A DNA stretch of 64,000 nt from Pedobacter nutrimenti (GCF_003208655.1 NZ_QKLU01000002.1:312285-376284); one strand, 5' to 3'; positions 50,951-59,988 are shown, numbered from the stretch's first letter. Notes: generated from the letters alone by a model not told the origin. Program-made: numbers and translations.

Positions 50951-52177
50951 ATGGCGACAGGATTAAGAGAAGGAATGGCCTCTATTGCCCAAAAAGGACT
51001 GCTACAACCAAAAGAAACACTATCTGAAACCAAACCAAAAAACAATAGTCTGTATATTGGCATCCCAAAAGAAATCTCTTTCCAGGAAAACAGAATCGCA
51101 TTGACCCCCTTATCCGTTGCATTGCTGATCAATAATGGTCATAAAGTAATTATTGAAGCTGGTGCTGGTACCGGCGCCAATTTTTCCGACAGAGACTACA
51201 GCGAGCAAGGGGCGATAATTACTTACCATAAAAAAGAAATTTTTGATGCGGATATTATTGTAAAAATTGCTCCGCCTACTTTTGAAGAAATCGCCTTAAT
51301 GCATAAGGGACAAACCCTGATCTCTGCCTTGCAAATGGGGAATTTGAATGAGACGTATCTTAAGGCCTTACTGGACAAAAAAATCAATGCTTTATGTTTT
51401 GAGCAGTTGAGAGATGAAGGAAATGTACTGAGCGTGGTCCGTGCGATGAGTGAAATTGTTGGAGCAACATCTATTTTCATTGCTGCCGAATACCTAAGCA
51501 ATGTTACAGGAGGCAAAGGCCTTATGCTTGGTGGCTTTACTGGGGTTCCACCAACAGAAGTGGTGATATTGGGCGCAGGCACCGTTGGCGAATATGCGGC
51601 ACGGACGGCACTCTCTCTGGGTGCAGAGGTAAAAGTATTCGACAGCTCTATTTATCGGCTTAGGAGACTCCAGAATAACTTAGGAAGCCGTGTTTTTACT
51701 TCCGTTATGCAACCCATTGTTCTGGGAAAGGCCATTACAACCTGTGATGTTGTTATTGGCGCCATCAGGGCCACCCACGGAAGAAGCCCCTGCATTATTA
51801 TGGAAGAGACGGTTAGCCGAATGAAGCCCAATTCTGTTGTGATTGATGTAAGTATCGATCAGGGAGGCTGTTTTGAAACATCCGAAGTAACCAACCACAA
51901 AGATCCTGTTTTTCGGAAGTATGATGTTATTCACTATTGTGTACCTAATATTGCTTCAAGAGTGCCCAGAACAGCATCTTATGCCTTAACTAATATATTT
52001 ACCCCTATTTTGGTAGATATAGGGGATATGGGTGGCTTAATGAACGTCGTCTGGAACCGTCCGGGCATAAGAGAAGCGCTTTACACCTATCAGGGTCATC
52101 TGACCAGCAAGGACTTGGCAAACATGTTTAATTTGCCCTTCAAAGACATAGAATTACTTGTTGTATCGAACCAATAA
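50951..52177 (+). CDS. ald: Alanine dehydrogenase
   Basis: 408 aa. N-terminal half of the Ald/PNT fold ('IGIPKEISFQENRIALTP') and NAD-binding Rossmann domain with 'VVILGAGTVGEYAARTALSLGAEVKVFD'; 'VIDVSIDQGGCFETSE' is the alanine dehydrogenase signature near the C-terminus. It interconverts L-alanine and pyruvate plus ammonia. An N-terminal extension of about 35 residues precedes the conserved start, as in Bacteroidota homologues. Followed after 4 bases by the D-Ala-D-Ala dipeptidase gene, which could supply alanine. Confidence 0.94.
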   Translation: MATGLREGMASIAQKGLLQPKETLSETKPKNNSLYIGIPKEISFQENRIALTPLSVALLINNGHKVIIEAGAGTGANFSDRDYSEQGAIITYHKKEIFDADIIVKIAPPTFEEIALMHKGQTLISALQMGNLNETYLKALLDKKINALCFEQLRDEGNVLSVVRAMSEIVGATSIFIAAEYLSNVTGGKGLMLGGFTGVPPTEVVILGAGTVGEYAARTALSLGAEVKVFDSSIYRLRRLQNNLGSRVFTSVMQPIVLGKAITTCDVVIGAIRATHGRSPCIIMEETVSRMKPNSVVIDVSIDQGGCFETSEVTNHKDPVFRKYDVIHYCVPNIASRVPRTASYALTNIFTPILVDIGDMGGLMNVVWNRPGIREALYTYQGHLTSKDLANMFNLPFKDIELLVVSNQ

Positions 52178-52181
52178 CCTC

Positions 52182-52865
52182 ATGAAATTTTCTTTTCTTC
52201 TGCTCTTTGTTTTATCGTCAAAGCTTAATATAGCTCAAACTCTATCAGAAAAAACAGAGAAACTACAGGTTATTTCTTCTTTAAAAGTTTATAAGGAATC
52301 TATTAAAAAAGATGGGAATAAGCAACTACTGGAAATTAAAAAGGAAATTCCAGACGTTGTTCTGGATATCCGTTACGCAACGGATAACAACTTTATGAAA
52401 CAGGTAATGTACTCCCAGGCAAGGGCTTTTGCCCGAAAACCAGTCATAGAGCAACTCAAAAAAATCCAGGTTGAACTTCGCAAAAAGGGCCTTGGCTTAA
52501 AAATATACGACGCCTACCGGCCATATGCCATTACAATTGCTTTTTATAAAAAAGCTACAGATAAAAACTTTGTTGCCAATCCGGCAAAGGGATCAAAACA
52601 CAACCGGGGCTGCGCAATAGATCTTAGTCTGGTTGACTTCAAGACAAAAAGGGAGGTTCCTATGCCTACTCCTTATGATAGTTTTGCTCCTGAGGCGGCG
52701 GCGGATTTTCAAAAATTGCCTATGAACTTACAAAAAAACCGTAATTTTTTGATTAAAATTATGAAGCGTTATGGTTTCAACGTCCTTAAAAACGAGTGGT
52801 GGCACTATGACTTTAAAGACTGGAGAACTTACGAAATTCTGGACATCCCCTTTAAAAGCCTTTAA
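52182..52865 (+). CDS. Exported D-alanyl-D-alanine dipeptidase (M15D, VanX/DdpX-like)
   Basis: 227 aa from ATG 52182, with signal peptide to 'SSKLNIAQ'. Zinc ligands of M15D: 'SKHNRGCAIDLSL' (His, Asp) and 'EWWHYDF' (catalytic Glu, His). VanX-type enzymes split D-Ala-D-Ala; the exported form suggests use of wall-derived dipeptide rather than vancomycin resistance. 4 bases after ald. The 3' end overlaps the convergent MFS gene by 14 bases. Confidence 0.92.
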   Translation: MKFSFLLLFVLSSKLNIAQTLSEKTEKLQVISSLKVYKESIKKDGNKQLLEIKKEIPDVVLDIRYATDNNFMKQVMYSQARAFARKPVIEQLKKIQVELRKKGLGLKIYDAYRPYAITIAFYKKATDKNFVANPAKGSKHNRGCAIDLSLVDFKTKREVPMPTPYDSFAPEAAADFQKLPMNLQKNRNFLIKIMKRYGFNVLKNEWWHYDFKDWRTYEILDIPFKSL

Positions 52866-54033
52866 TAACGTTTTTAGCCTTATAAATATACTGCAGGTAA
52901 ACAAAAGCCAAAACAGTCATTCCAGCACAGCAATAAAAGATTTTAGGGATCATAGAAAGATCACTTATAAAGAGCCATCCGGCAAGTAAAGCTCCCGCAC
53001 CAATTCCAGCCTCCACCGCAATATACATTGTAGCCATCGCTTTCCCCCTATGCTCAGGATCACTCAGGTCCACAGTCCATGCGGTTGCTGTAGGCGAAAG
53101 CATTCCTGTGGCCACGCCATATAATACCGAAGCCCCCATTAAGGAAAGAGAACTAGCGGCAAAGCCTATCCAGGTCATTGCAACAACAAGCAGTAAAAGA
53201 GATATCTTCAAAATAATCTGCCTCCCATATTGATCAGAGGCTTTCCCTGCAACAAAACGAATCAAAAGGGAAGAAAGGGTAAATACCATAAAAAACAAGC
53301 CCTTATTACTTGTTCCAAGGTGTTTGCTCCAGTCCGGAACAACTGTTAATATCGCTCCGTAACTGATGTAACTCATAAAAATAATCAAAGATGCCGGGAT
53401 AACATGCCATTCAATGATGTCCTTTCTACTGATTTTCAGCAATGATAAGCTAAAAGCCTGTTTCTCAACCAGGGTTTCTTTCATATTTGCCAGAATAACA
53501 ATCGATAACAAAGCAAATAAAGAAGAACAATAAAAGAGGATGTCAATAGAAAAATGGTCCGTTATGGTACTTCCTATTGCCGGTCCAATGGCCAGTCCTG
53601 TGCTAAAACAAACACCATGGACGCCCATCGCTTCTCCCCATCTGCTTACCGGAACCAGATCTGCAACATAGGCTGCTGTAGCGGTCGGTTTAAAGCCGGT
53701 CGAAAAGCCATGAATCAACCTCAAAAAAAGAAATCCGGCCACCGTAGTCAGTACCGGATAAAGAAACCCACAAATGAAACAAACAATAGAACCAACAGCC
53801 ATTACCGGCACCCGCCCAACTGTATCTGTCAATTTTCCACTAAAGGGCCTGGAAATCCCTGCTGTGAGTGTAAATAACGCAATGATAAGTCCCTTATAAT
53901 TCTCTCCACCCATTGCTGTTAAATAAGCTGGAAGCTCCGGGATCAACATATTAAAACTCGCTGAAAAGAGAAAAGAACTTAAGCAAACCAACCCAAATTT
54001 AAGGGTATAGATAGAATCCGTTTTTTGCGGCAT
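52852..54033 (-). CDS. MFS transporter (12 TM)
   Basis: 393 aa, 12 predicted TM helices in two halves. Motif A-like 'GKLTDTVGRVPVM' after TM2, 'GVCFSTGLAIGPAIGS' in TM5 (motif C-like, antiporter type) and 'GKASDQYGRQ' between TM8 and TM9. Probably a proton-driven exporter of small molecules; substrate unknown. Ends 14 bases inside the M15 peptidase gene on the opposite strand. Own -7 box 19 bases upstream, so it need not be cotranscribed with the aminotransferase-like gene behind it. Confidence 0.9.
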   Translation of the reverse strand: MPQKTDSIYTLKFGLVCLSSFLFSASFNMLIPELPAYLTAMGGENYKGLIIALFTLTAGISRPFSGKLTDTVGRVPVMAVGSIVCFICGFLYPVLTTVAGFLFLRLIHGFSTGFKPTATAAYVADLVPVSRWGEAMGVHGVCFSTGLAIGPAIGSTITDHFSIDILFYCSSLFALLSIVILANMKETLVEKQAFSLSLLKISRKDIIEWHVIPASLIIFMSYISYGAILTVVPDWSKHLGTSNKGLFFMVFTLSSLLIRFVAGKASDQYGRQIILKISLLLLVVAMTWIGFAASSLSLMGASVLYGVATGMLSPTATAWTVDLSDPEHRGKAMATMYIAVEAGIGAGALLAGWLFISDLSMIPKIFYCCAGMTVLAFVYLQYIYKAKNVIKGF

Positions 54034-54052
54034 GGAACAAGGAAGTAGGGCA

Positions 54053-54060
54053 CAAAGTTA
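54053..54060 (-). promoter_or_regulatory. Probable -7 box of the MFS gene
   Basis: TAACTTTG on the minus strand, 19 bases upstream of the ATG at 54033. Confidence 0.4.
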
Positions 54061-54083
54061 ATAAAAAAACCAGGCAACCAGAT

Positions 54084-55139
54084 TTAATTCCAGGCCTTAA
54101 GTTTTGCCAGCAAAAAATCGAGATCCTTTTTCTCATGCCAACTGCTCAAAACAATCCTGTCCAATAGTGGTCCCGTCCTGTCTGGATAAGCAAATGAAGA
54201 AATCAGGATGTTCTGTTTTAATAAGAGATCACTCATTCCATCCCTCCGGCTTAAATAGACAGGAAAATCATCTGTATAACTAAAGTGATGCCCAAAGGCG
54301 TCTAGCTGTTTTAAAAAATACCCAGAAAGCTCCAGAAGTTTTTCCTGTTGTCTCAGGTAAAGCTGTTCTGATTGCATAAAGGCAAATAAACCTGCGGCCG
54401 ATGGTGGTGATGCCCCCTGGAATTCATTTGTTTGTTTCAGTGAACGAATAAGCGCATTGCTCCCTAAAATTAAGCCTGCATCAACCCCGAGCGCCTTAGC
54501 CATGGAAGCTAAAACCAAAACATGAATGTTTTTTTTCCTAGGCAGGGTTTTATAATTGCCCAATCCGCCATTAAGGATACCAATAGCGTGCGAATCATCG
54601 ACAATCAACAAAATCTGCTTATCCTGACTCAGCCTAGATAAAAAAGAGAAATCATAACGTTCAGGGAGTAAATTATTTAAACCGTTACTAATCACTACCC
54701 AGTGTTTTTTACTGCTATTCTGAATCGTTTGGATAATTTCTTCCTTCCACTGTTCAAAAGGAAGATGTACCTCAGGCCGCCCATTAATCCATAGTGCAGG
54801 GTGTGTATCCGGCGCATAAAGGGCTTCACCCCAGTGTTTAAAATGATTAAGCGTCATTTGTGCCGCAAGATAGCCACTGGAAGTAATCAAGGCATTTTCT
54901 GCACCAAAACGACTCGCTGCAATACTTTCAGCTTCATCATAAATTCCCAGTTGGACATTATTGGCTCTGCTGGTTCCATTGTTCAGGCCAAAAATCCTTA
55001 TACCTTCCAAATAATATTTCAGAAAATTCTCGTCCCTGGGAATGCCAAGATAAGCGGTGCCGCCAAAATAAAGACAAGCATCAGGGCCACTACCAACCTG
55101 AGGTCCCAGAGCCTGCTGCAGATGGTTAAAAATTCTCAT
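54084..55139 (-). CDS. PLP-dependent alpha-oxoamine synthase-like enzyme (BioF/KBL fold)
   Basis: 351 aa. PLP lysine K215 in 'LASMAKALGVDAG' and D181/H184 in 'LIVDDSHAIG', both as in 8-amino-7-oxononanoate synthase and 2-amino-3-ketobutyrate CoA ligase; 'NNGTSRANN' near 53-61 corresponds to the glycine-rich entry of those enzymes. It is about 35 residues shorter than BioF at the N-terminus. Such enzymes condense alanine, glycine or serine with an acyl-CoA. No biotin genes nearby. Overlaps the start of the gene behind (dacB-like) by 14 bases. Substrates unknown. Confidence 0.82.
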   Translation of the reverse strand: MRIFNHLQQALGPQVGSGPDACLYFGGTAYLGIPRDENFLKYYLEGIRIFGLNNGTSRANNVQLGIYDEAESIAASRFGAENALITSSGYLAAQMTLNHFKHWGEALYAPDTHPALWINGRPEVHLPFEQWKEEIIQTIQNSSKKHWVVISNGLNNLLPERYDFSFLSRLSQDKQILLIVDDSHAIGILNGGLGNYKTLPRKKNIHVLVLASMAKALGVDAGLILGSNALIRSLKQTNEFQGASPPSAAGLFAFMQSEQLYLRQQEKLLELSGYFLKQLDAFGHHFSYTDDFPVYLSRRDGMSDLLLKQNILISSFAYPDRTGPLLDRIVLSSWHEKKDLDFLLAKLKAWN

Positions 55140-56448
55140 GAATATAGGTCACAATTCTTGTCATTTCTTTTCTTACTTCTGAAGTCGGTAAAACAAAATT
55201 ATTATTCATAAAGGAATAAATATATATTTTCCCCTTTTTTGTCAAAACATACCCGCTCTGATTATGATTATTGGATAAAGTACCTGTTTTTCCATATACA
55301 AAGGGGTTTTCAGTTGCAGGATAGGCATTCCGTAAAGTTCCGCTTTTTCCTCCGGAAGGCAATAGACTAAACAGCCTTTCCCTATTGTTTACTTCTTTAT
55401 AAATCAGGCGGAGCAATACAATAATATCTCTGGGGGTAAACAGGTTTCCTCTTGACAAGCCCGATCCATCTACCCAGGAAGGTGGATCGGGGAGTTCTTT
55501 AAGATAGTTTTTCTCTATATACTTTATTGTTTTTTCTGTATTCAGTTCCCCTGAAATCTGATTAGAACATACCAGAAGTAGTTGTTCTGCTATAAAATTG
55601 TCACTGGGCAGCATCATTTGCTTCAGGACAGCATCCGTTTTTAGATTGTAAATGGTTTTTGCATCTTCCGGGATTGTCTTATTTATCCATTCAACTTTTT
55701 TCTTCAACGTATCCGAAAGCAGTAAGAGACTGAGTTCGGTGTTAATTTTAAATGGGATCTGCTGATGGTAATTACTTTGTGGTATAGGCCCGGAGTAATA
55801 AAATTGATTGCTTAAAAAATCTCTTTTAATATTAAATTCTGTCCCCATAACACTGCTGTCCCTGCTAAGATAATGTTCAAAAAACGGAGGGAAAACAATT
55901 ATTTTCCCGTTTTTTATCCGGAAATCAACCAGGTTATCCATCATGGGTAGCTCATTAATTTCTGCCTGATAATAATCGTTGTAATCATCCCATTGCCATC
56001 CATTTCCATAAAAATTTCCCGTGTACCTCCCTTTTGCAAAAAACAATTTTTTCACACTGCTTTTTAAAAAATCAAAACTTCTTGTACCCTTTAACGCTGT
56101 CTGCAGAAAAGAAGGGTCTCCTGTTCCCCAAAAAATCAAAGAATCCCCTCTTTCAATATACCTTAAAGAAGGGATGGAGTCAGGTAACATTTTCAGCGCA
56201 GCATAAAAAGTAAACAACTTGGTATTAGAAGCTGGTGTAAAATACTTATCTCCGTTTTTTGAATAAATTACTTTGTCATTCTGTAAATCGGCTATTGCAA
56301 AACCAACATGATACTTTCCCATCACCTCCGAATTCCGGAAGGCGTGCTGTAATTTTCTGGCCATCTGTTGAGAAGTAGAGCAGCCACCGAATAATACAAC
56401 ACATAAACATGAAAATAAATAAACTGCTTGTTTATAATAATGTGACAT
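55126..56448 (-). CDS. dacB: PBP4-type D-alanyl-D-alanine carboxypeptidase/endopeptidase, lipoprotein
   Basis: 440 aa. Lipoprotein signal with C23 in 'LFGGCSTSQQ'. Penicillin-binding motifs: S74xxK77 in 'TPASNTKLF', SDN in 'MLPSDNFIAEQ' and KTG in 'VYGKTGTLSN'. It trims terminal D-alanine or cuts cross-links in peptidoglycan in the periplasm. The 3' end overlaps the alpha-oxoamine synthase-like gene by 14 bases, so they are coupled. PBP4 proteins are not always lipoproteins; here the lipobox is clear. Confidence 0.92.
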   Translation of the reverse strand: MSHYYKQAVYLFSCLCVVLFGGCSTSQQMARKLQHAFRNSEVMGKYHVGFAIADLQNDKVIYSKNGDKYFTPASNTKLFTFYAALKMLPDSIPSLRYIERGDSLIFWGTGDPSFLQTALKGTRSFDFLKSSVKKLFFAKGRYTGNFYGNGWQWDDYNDYYQAEINELPMMDNLVDFRIKNGKIIVFPPFFEHYLSRDSSVMGTEFNIKRDFLSNQFYYSGPIPQSNYHQQIPFKINTELSLLLLSDTLKKKVEWINKTIPEDAKTIYNLKTDAVLKQMMLPSDNFIAEQLLLVCSNQISGELNTEKTIKYIEKNYLKELPDPPSWVDGSGLSRGNLFTPRDIIVLLRLIYKEVNNRERLFSLLPSGGKSGTLRNAYPATENPFVYGKTGTLSNNHNQSGYVLTKKGKIYIYSFMNNNFVLPTSEVRKEMTRIVTYIHENF

Positions 56449-56496
56449 TCTTAAATTTAGAGTTGGGAATATGTTACTAAATTATTAAATTACTTC

Positions 56497-57738
56497 ATGA
56501 AAACCTGTCCAGGATTTACAAAAAAGATCTTTTTATTTATTCTCTTTTTTCAATTCTCATGTTCAGGCTTTTTAATGGCCCAATCCTTTTCTTTTGAGGG
56601 TAAACGGGAAAAAGACGCCATAGATTTCAAACTCGTTAAGAATTTGATTATTATTCCCATTTATATTAACAATAAAGGGCCCTTTAATTTTATTCTGGAT
56701 ACTGGGGTTGGCCCGATGATCATTACTGATCCTTCTGTCATGGACAGCCTTCATTTAAAACCAATACGCATTACAAAACTCTCTGGCATTGGCAACGGTC
56801 CGGATATCGAAGCTTACCTGACAGATGAGATTAAAGTACAGGTCGGTAAATCTTCTATTTCAAATATGCCTACCGCAATTTTAAAAGAGGACCTCTTTAA
56901 CCTTTCTAATTTTGTAGGGGTACATATCCATGGTCTTATTGGTTATTATTTTTTTAACAGTTTCATTGTAAAAATCAATTATCCTTCGAGACGATTGGCA
57001 TTCAGCCTTCCTGATCTGCCGGTTAAGATGAAAGGAATAAAAATTCCTTTAGAAATGATCAACAACAAGCCATACGCATGGGCAAACCTGGAGCTTCAGA
57101 ACCGGGAGAAGATAAAAGCGAAACTGATCATTGATATTGGGGCCAGTCATGCAGTCTCTCTGGAATCGCTTCATGAAAAGGCCTTCCCTCTTCCTGAGAA
57201 AACGATCGAAGCCAACCTGGGGATGGGTTTTACCGGATTAATTGGTGGACATATTGGCCGCATAAACAGTCTGGAAATCGCAGGAGTTACTTTTAAAAAT
57301 GTCCTGTCCTCTTTTCCTGATTATGAAGATGCAGCCGCCAAATCAAATGTTAAAGAGCGCAACGGAAATTTAGGAAGTGATTTGCTCAAGTTCTTTGACC
57401 TCACATTTGATTATCAAAACTTCAATGTTTATTTGAAACCAAGCCGATACTTTAAAAAAGTTTTTGAGCACGATATGTCGGGCATGGAGGTATATGTCGA
57501 AGAGAGAAAGTTTAATGTCTTTATCGTTGGCAGGATAGAACCCGGATCGCCTGCTGAACTTGCTGACATCAGGCCAGGAGATCAGATTGTCTCCATTAAC
57601 TTTAAGCCTTTTGAAGAATATAGCCTGAATGATATAGATCTCCTGCTGAAATCAGCAGAGAATAGAAGGATTATATTATTGCTCAACAGGGAAAACAAGA
57701 TGATTTATAAGCTTCTCACCTTGAAACGAAGAATATAG
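56497..57738 (+). CDS. Secreted retropepsin-like aspartyl protease with C-terminal PDZ
   Basis: 413 aa. Signal peptide 1-28 ('CSGFLMA' before QSFSF). First aspartyl-protease half with 'FILDTGVGPMIITD' (DTG), second half with 'LIIDIGASHAVSLES' (DIG), each near the start of about 120 residues, so one chain may form the whole two-Asp active site. A PDZ domain (about 325-410: 'GSPAELADIRPGDQIVSIN') binds protein C-termini. Such proteins are frequent in Bacteroidota; target not known. Divergent from dacB. Confidence 0.85.
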   Translation: MKTCPGFTKKIFLFILFFQFSCSGFLMAQSFSFEGKREKDAIDFKLVKNLIIIPIYINNKGPFNFILDTGVGPMIITDPSVMDSLHLKPIRITKLSGIGNGPDIEAYLTDEIKVQVGKSSISNMPTAILKEDLFNLSNFVGVHIHGLIGYYFFNSFIVKINYPSRRLAFSLPDLPVKMKGIKIPLEMINNKPYAWANLELQNREKIKAKLIIDIGASHAVSLESLHEKAFPLPEKTIEANLGMGFTGLIGGHIGRINSLEIAGVTFKNVLSSFPDYEDAAAKSNVKERNGNLGSDLLKFFDLTFDYQNFNVYLKPSRYFKKVFEHDMSGMEVYVEERKFNVFIVGRIEPGSPAELADIRPGDQIVSINFKPFEEYSLNDIDLLLKSAENRRIILLLNRENKMIYKLLTLKRRI

Positions 57739-57798
57739 CACCTTCAGTAACTTTACGGTTACAAATAGATTTTTTAAGGCCTCCAATTATTTACCTTC

Positions 57799-57806
57799 TA
57801 ATTTTG
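57799..57806 (+). promoter_or_regulatory. Probable -7 box of the phosphodiester glycosidase gene
   Basis: TAATTTTG, exact TAnnTTTG match, 25 bases before the ATG at 57832. Confidence 0.45.
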
Positions 57807-57831
57807 GCCTGCTGTTCCTCATTTTTTCGTT

Positions 57832-58701
57832 ATGCTTAAATTCTATTTTTCATCTTTGTTGTTATTTTTAGGTGCTTCTGTTGTTTTTGCCCAACATCAG
57901 GACTCCCTCACTTTGGTATCCGCCCACTGGACAAAGAAAAAAATAGCCCCGAAAACCTTTTTATTTTCCTTTCATTTTGAACATAAAGATCTGTTCCTCT
58001 CCAATCAGAATATTAACTACATTGCAGTAAAAAGGGCAAGAAGATCTCCTGTGCCTTCTTTTGGATACGAAGTCCGGGAACTTCGCAGCACCAGCAGTTT
58101 TGGCGAAAAAAATCAAGCTATTGCAGCCATTAACGGAACTTTTTTTGACGTAAAAAATGGAGGCTCCGTTGATTTCCTCAAAATAAACGGAACGATTATA
58201 AGCAAGAATAAGTTGGAAAAAAATTCGCTCCGGGCAAAACACCAGCAGGCGGCTTTAGTGATTAAAAACCAAAGCATGGATATTCAGAAATGGGACGGCA
58301 CCGATTCCTGGGAAAATGAAATAGAGGCTTCGGATGTCATGTTGAGCGGACCGCTACTTACACTGGATAGCCAGGATCAATTACTAGACAGTACTTCTTT
58401 CTCTAAATCACGACACCCCAGGAGCAGTATTGGATTAAAACCTGATGGAACGCTTATCCTTTTGACCGTCGATGGACGTAACGAAAATTCTGCAGGTATG
58501 AGCCTGGAAGAACTCCGGAAAGTGATGCGGTGGATTGGCTGTAAAAGTATAATAAACCTGGATGGTGGGGGGTCCACAACCTTATGGATAAAAAATTTCC
58601 CTGAAAACGGTATTGTCAATTATCCGACAGACAATAAAAAGTGGGATCATGGTGGCGAAAGAAAAGTTGCAAATGTTATCCTTTTAAAAAAGAAACCCTG
58701 A
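57832..58701 (+). CDS. Phosphodiester glycosidase family protein (NAGPA domain)
   Basis: 289 aa. Signal peptide to 'SVVFA' before QHQDS. Single NAGPA/DUF2233 domain: 'AIAAINGTFFDVKNGG', 'SRHPRSSIGLKPDGTLILL' and the core 'IINLDGGGSTTLWI' near the C-terminus. Relatives remove GlcNAc attached through a phosphodiester (the human uncovering enzyme) or act on wall and exopolysaccharide. Extracytoplasmic here. Substrate not inferable. The next gene has its own -7 box inside this gene's last bases. Confidence 0.88.
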   Translation: MLKFYFSSLLLFLGASVVFAQHQDSLTLVSAHWTKKKIAPKTFLFSFHFEHKDLFLSNQNINYIAVKRARRSPVPSFGYEVRELRSTSSFGEKNQAIAAINGTFFDVKNGGSVDFLKINGTIISKNKLEKNSLRAKHQQAALVIKNQSMDIQKWDGTDSWENEIEASDVMLSGPLLTLDSQDQLLDSTSFSKSRHPRSSIGLKPDGTLILLTVDGRNENSAGMSLEELRKVMRWIGCKSIINLDGGGSTTLWIKNFPENGIVNYPTDNKKWDHGGERKVANVILLKKKP

Positions 58702-58709
58702 TATATTTG
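58702..58709 (+). promoter_or_regulatory. Probable -7 box of the 312-aa lipoprotein gene
   Basis: TATATTTG, exact TAnnTTTG match, 18 bases before the ATG at 58728. Confidence 0.45.
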
Positions 58710-58727
58710 CGCCAAAGATAACCGACC

Positions 58728-59666
58728 ATGATTAAAATCAACCAGATCTGTTGTATACTATCCGTAATTTTTGCCCTTAGCGGCTGCAACAATGGTTCTG
58801 CAGATCAGCAAACAAAAAGACAAGTAAAACCCAGATTGTCTTTTTCAGCGGTAAAAGGGATTAAATACCACGAAGTAAAACGTCGGTTTTCTAATGGCCT
58901 TTCTTTCGATTCCATCGGATTTCAACAAGAACCAAGCTGGATCATACAATTTGTATCAAATGACTCCATTTTGGCCTACAGCCCTGAAAAAAAAAGAATG
59001 CTGGGTTTTCATTTGCACTATGATCACGGCGATGTATATAATTTTGCAAAAGAATGGTTTAGAATTAAAAGCAGCTCCACTGACAGCATTATTATGCAAA
59101 GGTTACAGGTCAATAAAAAAGAAATTGCAAATGACATCCGATCAGATGTTAATTTGACTTTTTATTCCGAAAATTACATTAAAGACCATTTAAAATCCAG
59201 CCCGGCAGAATTACAGAAGCCAACAAAACACGATACTGCTTTTATAAAAGGCCTTGCAGAAAGAGCAAATAAATATCCTTTTCAAAGAGACAGCGTTTTT
59301 GCCGCCAGACAACCCGTAGAGCTTCGACCAAACAGTGACCTTGTTTCCGTAGAAAAATTAAGTTCTGTTGACGTTTTGGGTGGTAAAACACAGGCTTATG
59401 ATTACCTATATCCAAGCTTCAGAATTGTATTAAAAAAAGCATACAAAGACTTCGGATATACCTTTACTGTATTGGTTGATGAAAAAGGGAAAATGTCGCT
59501 TGGTACTTTCAGTGGCGAAATTCCGGAATTTCATGAAGTGCGAAAAAAAGTCCTGCAGGGTATCATCTCTGTTTATCTTCAAAATTTATTAAAAATTAAA
59601 CCTGGTACAACTTTGGGCATAGCTCATGCAAGCGAAATTACCGTGACCGTAAAAGGGATAAAATAA
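58728..59666 (+). CDS. Hypothetical lipoprotein
   Basis: 312 aa. Clear lipobox 'ALSGCNNG' with C20. The rest is soluble, Lys-rich and shows no family that I recognise. The C-terminal third ('FRIVLKKAYKDFGYTFTVLVDEKGKM', split by the surrounding strands) alternates strands and helices as in a small alpha/beta domain. Lies between the glycosidase and the cold-shock gene, with its own promoter box. Function unknown. Confidence 0.7.
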   Translation: MIKINQICCILSVIFALSGCNNGSADQQTKRQVKPRLSFSAVKGIKYHEVKRRFSNGLSFDSIGFQQEPSWIIQFVSNDSILAYSPEKKRMLGFHLHYDHGDVYNFAKEWFRIKSSSTDSIIMQRLQVNKKEIANDIRSDVNLTFYSENYIKDHLKSSPAELQKPTKHDTAFIKGLAERANKYPFQRDSVFAARQPVELRPNSDLVSVEKLSSVDVLGGKTQAYDYLYPSFRIVLKKAYKDFGYTFTVLVDEKGKMSLGTFSGEIPEFHEVRKKVLQGIISVYLQNLLKIKPGTTLGIAHASEITVTVKGIK

Positions 59667-59773
59667 AGCCAATAAGTCTCTCATAATCTTACTATTATCA
59701 AAAAAAGTTGCTTTTGCTGATAATCCCAAAATAATTACTACCTTGCAGACTTAATTTTTAATATTATAATACA

Positions 59774-59965
59774 ATGCAAGAAGGAACAGTAAAATTTTTT
59801 AATGTAACTAAAGGTTTCGGATTCATCATCCCTGCAAACGGAGATAGCGAAATTTTTGTACATTCAACAGGCCTTATCGACGAAATTCGTGAAAACGATA
59901 AAGTTGAGTATGACGTGGAAAGCGGCAAAAAAGGGTTGAATGCGATTAATGTTAAAGTAATCTAG
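59774..59965 (+). CDS. Cold-shock domain protein
   Basis: 63 aa OB-fold protein with RNP1 'KGFGFI' and RNP2 'EIFVHST' motifs. It binds single-stranded RNA or DNA and melts structure at low temperature. The upstream 107 bases are AT-rich with a TACCTTGC -7-like box about 30 bases from the ATG; a long leader as in some cold-shock genes is not present. Followed by a bidirectional terminator. Confidence 0.95.
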   Translation: MQEGTVKFFNVTKGFGFIIPANGDSEIFVHSTGLIDEIRENDKVEYDVESGKKGLNAINVKVI

Positions 59966-59988
59966 ATTATTATAACCATAATTCGTAC

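Noticed and set aside
52182..52865. Vancomycin-resistance gene vanX
   Set aside because: The protein is exported and no vanH/vanA-type genes are present; a wall-peptide dipeptidase is more likely in a Gram-negative.
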